Shown here in pieces: positions 6,430-12,751 of a DNA stretch of 12,751 nucleotides. Both the position numbers and the translations under genes were made by a program. Location: the NCBI GenBank assembly GCA_943324925.2, contig CALPNL020000037.1, forward strand, positions 1 to 12,751, written 5' to 3'. The notes below the pieces were generated by a model. That model was not told the origin of the DNA. It saw only the letters and a program-made list of their open reading frames with translations, and ran no database searches. The stretch's first letter is position 1. Every line of letters begins with the position of its first letter. This DNA comes from Chitinophaga pinensis (GTDB lineage: Bacteria > Bacteroidota > Bacteroidia > Flavobacteriales > Flavobacteriaceae).

Positions 6430-8982
6430 TTATTTCATTTTTTCCACTTGTTCTTTTACTTCTTCCAATGATCCTTCAAACACTTGTGTGTTTTTGTTTC
6501 CATTATCATTAGTAATAACAGTTGCTTTAGCTTTTCCGTTTTCATTACTAATTTGAACGTTCACTGTTTTCATTTCTGATTTTTTAGAACAACATTCCAT
6601 TTCCGCTTTTGGAGCAATGAATTTTCCGTCTTTATCGTAGTGTGATAAACACATTTCTTTTTCTTCAGGAGAACATTTAAGACTATCGCACATAGCAGCA
6701 CATTCGTCTTTAGTCATCGTTGCACATTTGCTCATATCGCATTTGCCCATCATTTTTCCTTCAGCACATTCCATTTTAATCATCATTACTTTTGGAGCCT
6801 CATGAGCAGAACCGTTTCCTAAAATAGGAGCGATTACTAAACCAATCAAACAAGTTAATTTAATTAATATGTTCATTGATGGCCCAGAAGTATCCTTAAA
6901 TGGATCCCCAACAGTATCTCCAGTTACTGCTGCTTTGTGAGCTTCAGAACCTTTGTAAGTCATTTCACCATTAATCTCAACACCTGCTTCAAAAGATTTT
7001 TTTGCATTGTCCCAAGCACCACCGGCATTGTTTTGAAATACAGCCCATAGCACACCAGAAACGGTAACTCCAGCCATATATCCACCTAACATTTCAGCGA
7101 TTAATTGGTTGTTATCGGAATAAACTAATTTACCTAATAAAACAATTGCAATTGGGAAACCAATTGTTAAAACTCCTGGCAACATCATTTCGCGTAAAGC
7201 GGCTTTAGTGGAAATTTCAACACATTTTCCGTATTCCGGTTTACCAGTTCCTTCCATAATTCCAGGAATTTCTTTAAACTGACGACGAACTTCATATACC
7301 ATATCCATTGCAGCTTTACCTACAGAGTTCATTGCTAAAGCAGAGAAAACTACAGGAATCATACCTCCTACGAATAACATTGCTAATACTGGCGCTTTGA
7401 AGATATTAATACCATCAATTCCTGTAAAAGTTACGTAGGCAGCAAATAAAGCTAATGAAGTTAATGCTGCAGAAGCGATTGCAAAACCTTTTCCAGTTGC
7501 AGCAGTAGTATTTCCAACAGAGTCTAAAATATCCGTTCTGGTACGAACTTCTTTTGGTAATTCACTCATTTCGGCAATTCCACCTGCGTTATCTGATATA
7601 GGTCCGAACGCGTCAATTGCTAATTGCATAGCGGTTGTAGCCATCATTGCCGATGCTGCTAAAGCTACACCATAGAAACCTGCTAATGCATACGTTGACC
7701 ATATTGCTCCAGCAAATAATAAAACCGTTGGGAAGGTAGAAATCATTCCAGTTGCTAAACCAGCAATTACGTTTGTTCCAGCCCCAGTTGATGATTTTTG
7801 TACAATTTTCAATACTGGACTAGTTCCTAATCCAGTATAATATTCCGTTACTGATGAAATAGCTCCACCAACAAATAATCCAATTAAAGTAGCATAGAAA
7901 ACACGCATTGATGAGATATCTTTTAATCCTTCACCGAAGAAAGACATATTCATAGTTTCTGGCAACATGAATTTTACTAAGAAGAAACAAGCCAAAGCAG
8001 TTAACGCAATAGAAACCCAGTTTCCAATGTTTAATGCTTTTTGAACTTGAGCTTCTTTAGCATCATCACTTGATATTTTTACTAACATTGTTCCGATGAT
8101 AGAGAATAATATCCCAAAACCAGCGATTGCCATTGGTAATAAAATAGGTCCAATTCCACCGAATGCATCTTCGATTTTACCACCCATATCTTTAATCACA
8201 TAATTTCCAAGAACCATTGCGGCAAGAACTGTAGCAACATAAGAACCAAATAAATCGGCACCCATTCCGGCAACATCTCCAACGTTATCTCCAACGTTAT
8301 CTGCAATTGTAGCAGGATTACGAGGATCATCTTCTGGTATTCCAGCTTCTACTTTTCCTACTAAGTCAGCACCTACGTCAGCAGCTTTAGTATAAATACC
8401 ACCCCCAACACGAGCAAACAATGCGATCGATTCAGCACCAAGAGAGAAACCTGCAAGAGTTTCCAAAACAATGGTCATGTCTTCTGTTGATGTCCAAGTT
8501 CCTTTCATAAAGTATTGGAAAAAGAAGATAAAAAATCCTGTTAATCCTAATACTGCTAATCCAGCAACACCAAGACCCATAACGGTACCTCCACCAAAAG
8601 AAACTTTTAATGCTTGAGGCAAACTAGTTCTCGCTGCTTGAGTTGTTCTTACGTTCGTTTTTGTAGCTATTTTCATCCCCATATTCCCAGCTAAAGCAGA
8701 GAAAAAAGCTCCAAAAATAAAAGCAACCACTATTAAGATATTTGTTGTAGGCACTACAAATGAAATTATTGCTAAAACAATACTCGCAATAACCACAAAA
8801 ATCGCTAATAATCGGTATTCTGCTTTAAGAAAAGCCAAGGCGCCTTCATAGATATAATCTGAAATTTCTTTCATTTTACCATCCCCTGCATCTTGTTTTA
8901 ATACCCAAGATCTTTTGATTGACATAAAAACCAATCCTATTAAAGCCATAACTATTGGCACATAAATCATTAATGATTCCAT
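6430..8982 (-). CDS. hppA: K+-dependent ion-pumping membrane pyrophosphatase, probably H+-type, with Cys/Met-rich tail
   Basis: An integral membrane pyrophosphatase, 850 residues, which hydrolyses cytoplasmic pyrophosphate and uses the energy to pump ions outward. The active-site signature runs from D202-V-G-A-D206 through K210, E217-D-D219, D228, D232 and D236 to D243. A second polar cluster holds D689, D693, K696 and D697, with K708 in the last helix. A494 and G497 in N-T-T-A-A-T-G-K-G mark the K+-dependent group. The helix-6 glutamate typical of Na+ pumps is alanine (A250), while helix 5 carries E184 in G-A-E-S-I-A-L-F. From what I recall of the family this is the Flavobacterium-type H+ pump, so the common label 'sodium-translocating' may be wrong here. 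The enzyme normally ends soon after helix 16 (about 703-724). This one continues for about 125 residues with nine cysteines and many methionines. The C-terminus of the family faces the periplasm. The gene is bounded by terminators on both sides and has its own -7 box. Confidence 0.96.
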   Translation of the reverse strand: MESLMIYVPIVMALIGLVFMSIKRSWVLKQDAGDGKMKEISDYIYEGALAFLKAEYRLLAIFVVIASIVLAIISFVVPTTNILIVVAFIFGAFFSALAGNMGMKIATKTNVRTTQAARTSLPQALKVSFGGGTVMGLGVAGLAVLGLTGFFIFFFQYFMKGTWTSTEDMTIVLETLAGFSLGAESIALFARVGGGIYTKAADVGADLVGKVEAGIPEDDPRNPATIADNVGDNVGDVAGMGADLFGSYVATVLAAMVLGNYVIKDMGGKIEDAFGGIGPILLPMAIAGFGILFSIIGTMLVKISSDDAKEAQVQKALNIGNWVSIALTALACFFLVKFMLPETMNMSFFGEGLKDISSMRVFYATLIGLFVGGAISSVTEYYTGLGTSPVLKIVQKSSTGAGTNVIAGLATGMISTFPTVLLFAGAIWSTYALAGFYGVALAASAMMATTAMQLAIDAFGPISDNAGGIAEMSELPKEVRTRTDILDSVGNTTAATGKGFAIASAALTSLALFAAYVTFTGIDGINIFKAPVLAMLFVGGMIPVVFSALAMNSVGKAAMDMVYEVRRQFKEIPGIMEGTGKPEYGKCVEISTKAALREMMLPGVLTIGFPIAIVLLGKLVYSDNNQLIAEMLGGYMAGVTVSGVLWAVFQNNAGGAWDNAKKSFEAGVEINGEMTYKGSEAHKAAVTGDTVGDPFKDTSGPSMNILIKLTCLIGLVIAPILGNGSAHEAPKVMMIKMECAEGKMMGKCDMSKCATMTKDECAAMCDSLKCSPEEKEMCLSHYDKDGKFIAPKAEMECCSKKSEMKTVNVQISNENGKAKATVITNDNGNKNTQVFEGSLEEVKEQVEKMK

Positions 8983-9014
8983 ATTCTATTTATTCGTTAT
9001 TTAATAATCGGATG

Positions 9015-9022
9015 CAAATGTA
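9015..9022 (-). promoter_or_regulatory. Likely -7 box (TACATTTG) for hppA
   Basis: The minus strand reads TACATTTG at 9022-9015, a perfect TAnnTTTG, 32 nt before the hppA ATG and just past the terminator of the preceding gene. At normal spacing the -33 region falls in the terminator's T-tract, and no clear TTG is present. The leader is AT-rich and has no Shine-Dalgarno sequence. Confidence 0.5.
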
Positions 9023-9039
9023 TGAAAACCATGACAAAT

Positions 9040-9075
9040 AAAAAAGCACAATTCACATTTGAAGAGTGCTTTTTT
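9040..9075 (-). terminator. Intrinsic terminator of the DUF5686 gene, symmetrical
   Basis: AAAAAAGCAC (9040-9049) pairs with GTGCTTTTTT (9066-9075). Inside the loop TTCA (9052-9055) pairs with TGAA (9060-9063) around a CATT tetraloop. The A/T tracts on both sides mean it could work in either direction, but only minus-strand genes flank it. It starts about 113 nt after the stop codon at 9189. Confidence 0.85.
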
Positions 9076-9188
9076 GAGTATTTGTTATTTATTTTAATTT
9101 ATTCTGTGTAGACTGTTAATATTAATAGTGTTTTTTGGGAAATTTTCAAACAAATCGCATGTTACGGGATTTATCATCATTTAAATTA

Positions 9189-11681
9189 TTAGAAAAAGAT
9201 GCCGAAGGACCCTTTGATTCCAAAATTATTAGTTTGAGGAGTGATGTAGGAACCTCTCCAACTGAATTCTATTTTGAAAACTTTAAAGATATTTCCAATT
9301 CCAGCATTGTATTCCCAATACACATTTTCCGGTGCTCTATAGTTTATTCCCGAAGCATTTAAGGCTCTACTATCATCCGAAATTGTTCCGTAAGCTCCTC
9401 TAATTCCAATTGTTTCCCTTAAATTTAATTTTCTAAAATAAGGTATTCTTGCAAAAATTCGTCCACCAAAATTATGTTCCAACTGAAGTGTTGCATATTG
9501 ATCGGCTTCAAACTCATAGAAATTTAATAAGTTAAAAGTATTTCTTATGGTAAAATAGGTTTGGTTTCCAGGAATAATACTCATCAAGCCTAGCGGTACA
9601 CCTCCAAAGGTTTTTCCTAACTCCATAGTAGAATTTAAAACTCCTAACGGCCCAATAATAATAGGTTGTTTGTAATAAATCTGAACTTTTTTATAATCAA
9701 AATCACTATCTAAAAATCCTTTTATTCCTTGGCTAAAGTTAATGAAAAATCGAGGGTACGGACTGCTTACGATTTGACGTTCAACTGCGTAGCCAATTGG
9801 TTTTCTTCCAGGAGTATAATCAATTTGAAAATTAACTTCCGATTGATTTAGATCGGCTCTAATCATTCCACCATTCCCTAAAACATCTGGCTTAGTGCTA
9901 TAATAGTCTAATTTAAATTCTGGCGAAGCAGAAACTAAGGTTCTATAGGAGAAGCCCGTTTGAAAAGTCAGGTTTTTAACGGGTTCCATTTCCACAGCAA
10001 AAGAGGTGAAATTTATGTTGGTTAATTTTCCGTTATTCCCTCCAGCGAATAATGAAGACGAAGCAAAACTTCTCCCCAAAACATCGTTAGAAGTGGTTAA
10101 ACTTGCTCCAATTTGCTCGACATCTCGTCTTGTTCCTCCTTCAATAATTAATCGATTGTTTCTATTTAAAAGCCATTTTCCAGAAACACCATATTTAACT
10201 TTATTATCCTTAAATCCATAAGCCGTATAAGCTTGGATTCGCCATAAATCATTTGGGCCAAAATAAGTTCTACCACCAACGCGCAATCGGAAACCCTCCA
10301 CATTATTAAAACCTACAGTTGATAAAACCGGCCCATAATCTATTCCGCCATCATGATAATAACCACTTCCTAGAATGGTGACAACATCATATAACTGCCT
10401 GAATTTTCTGTTGGTTTGTAGCGTATCCAACATTTTATAAATACCTTTTTCGTCTTTATTCAAATTCTCAAATCGATTTTCTTCCCAATATTCATCAGAT
10501 TTAGTGAAAATAGATTCCTCTTTATCAAACGTTTGTTCTTTATAAAAGTCAGCGGGTTTAGCCCTATTAAATTGATGATTTCTATATAGGGTGGTCCGTT
10601 TACCATACATCCCTCTGGAGGTTTCTTTTTTGCTTAAAGCAAAATCGGTCATCATATAATCTCTAGTTAATAAGAAAACGGAGTCGTTCAATACCTCGAA
10701 TTCTTGTTCTATATAGATGTCTTTTACCCAGTTTATGTTTGCACTTTTGGTAGAAGCCATGTTAATATTCTTAATAGCATAAGTAGAATCGGCTACCCAA
10801 AAATCACCTTTAAAAGTCAACTCGCTTTTTCGTCTAGGATAAAATACAATATTATAACACCATTTTTTATCTACAAAGGAACTGTCTCTCAAAACATAAT
10901 TGTACACATCGATTCCAGTTCTTGAAAGGGGACTTGTAAAACTTTTATCGAAGAAATTTAAGTAGTTATTGTAAATGTCGTTCTCATTATAAAGATCTTT
11001 TACAAACTCTATTATTTGTTGATTGGTATTGAACCCAGAATTTTTATTGGCTTTCAATATCTCTTTGACTTTTCCTCTCACATTATCGCCATATACATTA
11101 GAGAGCGCTTCATTTATAAAAATAGGTAAATAGGTTTTTCCTGTAACTTTTGAAGTATCTACTTGTTTGAAAATAAATTCCATTCCTTTAAAAATCTTGC
11201 TTTTCATAAAAGCACTGTCAATCGTGTTCATGTCAAATTCCAATTTCTCGTACTTTTCCATTTCATATTGATTGAACTGACGCAATCCATTTTTACGTCG
11301 ATGCTCCCATATTTTTTTAAGGAGGTCTATTGCAGGATTATTTTTTTTGGAGGTTTTACCAGAATAAATTAAAACCTCATTCAATTTTACTCCGTCTGTA
11401 ATTTTGATTTTAAAATCATAATTTACCGCTTTCGGCAAGGCAACTTCTTTAGTTTGAAATCCAGAAAAGGAAACTACAATCACTTTGAAATTTAGTTTGG
11501 ATTCCAAATAAAACCGACCGTCTTCATTAGATACCACCCCTTCATTTGTTCCTTTAAACATAATATTGGCATAGGGAACAGGTTGGTTTTTATCGTCTAC
11601 AACTATCCCACTTACCTTGGTTTGGGCATTGGATAAAAGAGATAAATAAAGTAAAAGAGTTATAAATAATTTGAATTTCAT
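9189..11681 (-). CDS. DUF5686 outer-membrane beta-barrel protein with carboxypeptidase-regulatory-like domain
   Basis: An 830-residue exported protein of unknown function. Residues 1-19 form a signal peptide (MKFK, hydrophobic core, cut likely after S-N-A before Q20). Residues about 23-95 are a CarboxypepD_reg-like beta-sandwich (V-S-G-I-V-V-D...P-V-P-Y-A-N-I...E-D-G-R-F), the small domain also found at the front of TonB-dependent receptors. The remainder matches DUF5686: a periplasmic part, then from about 450 alternating strands with G-P-V-L-S and V-E-G-F-R-L-R-V-G-G. It ends in Phe-Phe, the terminal aromatic expected of a barrel inserted by BamA. I see no TonB-dependent plug domain, so it should not be called a TonB receptor, although some databases label such proteins RagA-like. 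An upstream in-frame Met at 11702 would put seven extra residues before the signal peptide and lies inside a terminator hairpin, so the start at 11681 is preferred. The ligand or role is unknown. Confidence 0.88.
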   Translation of the reverse strand: MKFKLFITLLLYLSLLSNAQTKVSGIVVDDKNQPVPYANIMFKGTNEGVVSNEDGRFYLESKLNFKVIVVSFSGFQTKEVALPKAVNYDFKIKITDGVKLNEVLIYSGKTSKKNNPAIDLLKKIWEHRRKNGLRQFNQYEMEKYEKLEFDMNTIDSAFMKSKIFKGMEFIFKQVDTSKVTGKTYLPIFINEALSNVYGDNVRGKVKEILKANKNSGFNTNQQIIEFVKDLYNENDIYNNYLNFFDKSFTSPLSRTGIDVYNYVLRDSSFVDKKWCYNIVFYPRRKSELTFKGDFWVADSTYAIKNINMASTKSANINWVKDIYIEQEFEVLNDSVFLLTRDYMMTDFALSKKETSRGMYGKRTTLYRNHQFNRAKPADFYKEQTFDKEESIFTKSDEYWEENRFENLNKDEKGIYKMLDTLQTNRKFRQLYDVVTILGSGYYHDGGIDYGPVLSTVGFNNVEGFRLRVGGRTYFGPNDLWRIQAYTAYGFKDNKVKYGVSGKWLLNRNNRLIIEGGTRRDVEQIGASLTTSNDVLGRSFASSSLFAGGNNGKLTNINFTSFAVEMEPVKNLTFQTGFSYRTLVSASPEFKLDYYSTKPDVLGNGGMIRADLNQSEVNFQIDYTPGRKPIGYAVERQIVSSPYPRFFINFSQGIKGFLDSDFDYKKVQIYYKQPIIIGPLGVLNSTMELGKTFGGVPLGLMSIIPGNQTYFTIRNTFNLLNFYEFEADQYATLQLEHNFGGRIFARIPYFRKLNLRETIGIRGAYGTISDDSRALNASGINYRAPENVYWEYNAGIGNIFKVFKIEFSWRGSYITPQTNNFGIKGSFGIFF

Positions 11682-11685
11682 AGAT

Positions 11686-11721
11686 AAAAAAAACTTCACC
11701 AATTTTTTTTTGATGAAGTTT
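11686..11721 (-). terminator. Terminator-like hairpin ending 4 nt before the DUF5686 start codon
   Basis: On the minus strand AAACTTCA (11721-11714) pairs with TGAAGTTT (11698-11691), and an eight-T run covers 11693-11686. The loop is large (15 nt) and A-rich. It fits a terminator for pdhB read-through, placed in the control region of the next gene. The last T lies 4 nt from the ATG at 11681. Confidence 0.6.
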
Positions 11722-11729
11722 CAAATATA
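11722..11729 (-). promoter_or_regulatory. Likely -7 box (TATATTTG) for the DUF5686 gene
   Basis: The minus strand reads TATATTTG at 11729-11722, identical to the tRNA promoter box at 42-35. TTC (11751-11749) stands at a 19-nt spacing where TTG is expected. Initiation would fall near 11715-11718, inside the 5' arm of the adjoining hairpin. Confidence 0.55.
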
Positions 11730-11758
11730 GTAAATTTATTGTTGAATAGAATTTTAAT

Positions 11759-11779
11759 AAAGAGTAATAAAATCTCTTT
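11759..11779 (-). terminator. Weak hairpin behind pdhB
   Basis: AAAGAG (11759-11764) pairs with CTCTTT (11774-11779) across a 9-nt loop, 12 nt after the pdhB stop codon. On the minus strand it is followed by AT-rich sequence with only a short T-run. It may be a first, weak terminator backed up by the hairpin at 11686-11721. Confidence 0.35.
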
Positions 11780-11791
11780 TTAATTAACATT

Positions 11792-12751
11792 TTATTTTTT
11801 GTACATCACTTTTTTAACCGCAGCTACTACATCCGATGCATTCGGCAACCATTCTTTCAAAAGTGTTGGAGAATAAGGCGCTGGAGTGTCAGCAGTAGTG
11901 ATTCTTTGAATTGGAGCATCTAAAAAGTCGAATGCACGCTCTTGAACTATATAAGTGATTTCAGAAGCCACACTTGCAAAAGGCCAAGCTTCTTCCAAAA
12001 CTACTAATCTATTTGTTTTTCTAACCGAGGTTAAAATAGCGTCATAATCCATTGGGCGAACCGTTCTTAAGTCGATAATTTCACAAGAAATTCCTTCTTT
12101 AGCCAATTCATCAGCAGCAATATGAGCTTCTTTAATAATTTTACCAAAAGAAACAATCGTTACGTCAGAACCCTCTCTTTTAATATCGGCAACACCTAGA
12201 GGAATAATATAATCTCCATCAGGCACTTCGCCTTTATCACCATACATTTGTTCTGATTCCATGAAAATTACAGGATCATTATCGCGAATCGCCGCTTTCA
12301 ATAATCCTTTAGCATCATAAACGGTTGAAGGAACAACCACTTTTAATCCTGGAGTATTAGCAAACCAGTTTTCAAAAGCCTGGGAGTGAGTGGCACCAAG
12401 TTGACCTGCAGAAGCGGTTGGACCTCTAAATACCATTGGCATTGGAAATTGTCCAGCCGACATTTGACGCATCTTAGCTGCATTATTAATAATTTGATCA
12501 ATCCCTACTAAAGAGAAATTGAAAGTCATGTATTCCACAATTGGACGACAACCATTCATAGCAGAACCAACCGCAATTCCGGCAAATCCTAATTCAGCAA
12601 TTGGAGTGTCGATAACCCTCTTTGGACCAAATTCGTCTAACATTCCTTTGGAAGCTTTGTATGCTCCGTTGTATTCAGCAACTTCTTCACCCATTAAATA
12701 TACGGCTTCATCGCGACGCATTTCTTCACTCATTGCTTCAGCAATCGCTTC
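11792..12751 (-). CDS. pdhB: Pyruvate dehydrogenase E1 component, beta subunit (5' end outside window)
   Basis: The beta subunit of a heterotetrameric alpha2beta2 E1, which with the alpha subunit and thiamine diphosphate decarboxylates pyruvate and passes the acetyl group to the lipoyl domain of E2. The transketolase pyrimidine-binding domain carries G-E-E-V-A-E-Y-N-G-A-Y-K and D-T-P-I-A-E-L-G-F, whose Glu contacts the cofactor's aminopyrimidine ring. The C-terminal transketolase domain has S-F-G-K-I, D-L-R-T-V-R-P-M-D and E-E-A-W-P. The frame stays open beyond the Met at 12733 to the window edge, adding E-A-I-A-E-A, which belongs to the usual N-terminus of this family. That Met is therefore internal and about seven residues are missing. 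Branched-chain 2-oxoacid dehydrogenase E1 beta is the main alternative; the close match to PDH beta makes it less likely. E1 alpha and E2 genes are not visible. Confidence 0.94.
   Translation of the reverse strand, partial: EAIAEAMSEEMRRDEAVYLMGEEVAEYNGAYKASKGMLDEFGPKRVIDTPIAELGFAGIAVGSAMNGCRPIVEYMTFNFSLVGIDQIINNAAKMRQMSAGQFPMPMVFRGPTASAGQLGATHSQAFENWFANTPGLKVVVPSTVYDAKGLLKAAIRDNDPVIFMESEQMYGDKGEVPDGDYIIPLGVADIKREGSDVTIVSFGKIIKEAHIAADELAKEGISCEIIDLRTVRPMDYDAILTSVRKTNRLVVLEEAWPFASVASEITYIVQERAFDFLDAPIQRITTADTPAPYSPTLLKEWLPNASDVVAAVKKVMYKK

Noticed and set aside
9135..9362. Plus-strand open frame of 75 codons at the 3' end of the DUF5686 gene
   Set aside because: Most of it is antisense to a well-supported gene. 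Its product has no recognisable features. The other plus-strand frames inside dnaE, the DUF5686 gene and elsewhere were rejected for the same reason.
11682..11702. Upstream in-frame Met (11702) as the start of the DUF5686 protein
   Set aside because: It would place seven residues before a clean signal peptide, and its codons lie inside the hairpin and T-tract. The Met at 11681 begins MKFK plus a hydrophobic core directly.
11590..11790. Minus-strand 66-codon frame overlapping the DUF5686 N-terminus and upstream gap
   Set aside because: It is in a different frame from the signal-peptide gene, is rich in Ile/Leu/Lys/Tyr as random AT-rich DNA would be, and runs through the hairpin.
12731..12733. 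Met at 12733 as the start of pdhB
   Set aside because: The frame stays open to the window edge and encodes E-A-I-A-E-A, part of the normal N-terminus, so the Met is internal.
1029..12751. One long operon covering pdhB to the DUF58 gene, since all genes share a strand
   Set aside because: Strong terminators and fresh -7 boxes separate most pairs, and the functions are unrelated.
1..12751. CRISPR array, transposon, prophage, toxin-antitoxin or defence system
   Set aside because: No regularly spaced repeats, transposase, integrase, terminal inverted repeats or recognisable defence domains were found on either strand.

Overview
This is an AT-rich stretch of chromosome from a member of the Bacteroidota, most likely Flavobacteriaceae and Flavobacterium-like. 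The evidence is a pyrophosphatase of the Flavobacterium subtype, a very long DnaE with a fused N-terminal exonuclease, a DUF5686 outer-membrane protein, promoter boxes fitting TAnnTTTG (the Bacteroidota -7 element), and start codons without Shine-Dalgarno sequences. Species cannot be named from the sequence alone.

All six protein genes, and the start of a probable tRNA, lie on the minus strand, so the transcriptional order runs from high to low coordinates. The order is: pdhB (pyruvate dehydrogenase E1 beta, 5' end cut by the window at 12751); a DUF5686 outer-membrane barrel protein (9189-11681); hppA (membrane pyrophosphatase, 6430-8982); dnaE (replicative polymerase with its own exonuclease, 1680-6197); trxA (thioredoxin, 1148-1465); a DUF58/vWA-like protein (102-1028); and the first 16 nt of a tRNA, probably tRNA-Asp, with its promoter (1-64).

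These genes do not look like one operon. Almost every gap carries a terminator-like hairpin followed by a new TAnnTTTG box. Strong intrinsic terminators follow hppA (6377-6407), the DUF5686 gene (9040-9075) and trxA (1095-1122). A hairpin with a T-tract sits between pdhB and the DUF5686 gene. The gap after dnaE instead holds a structured 84-nt element (1583-1666) that resembles a repeat I recall from flavobacterial intergenic regions. The genes are housekeeping functions (carbon entry to the TCA cycle, envelope, ion-pumping pyrophosphate hydrolysis, replication, redox) and are neighbours rather than a pathway.

I see no mobile element, CRISPR array, defence cassette or novel gene cluster. The points worth a second look are inside familiar genes and between them: (1) DnaE has lost five PHP metal-ligand positions while carrying an intact fused DEDDh exonuclease; (2) HppA has moved its key glutamate from helix 6 to helix 5, which argues for H+ rather than Na+ pumping, and has a Cys/Met-rich periplasmic tail of about 125 residues; (3) the structured element behind dnaE; (4) a terminator whose 5' arm overlaps the likely start of the next transcript, so it should stop read-through but not the gene's own transcripts.
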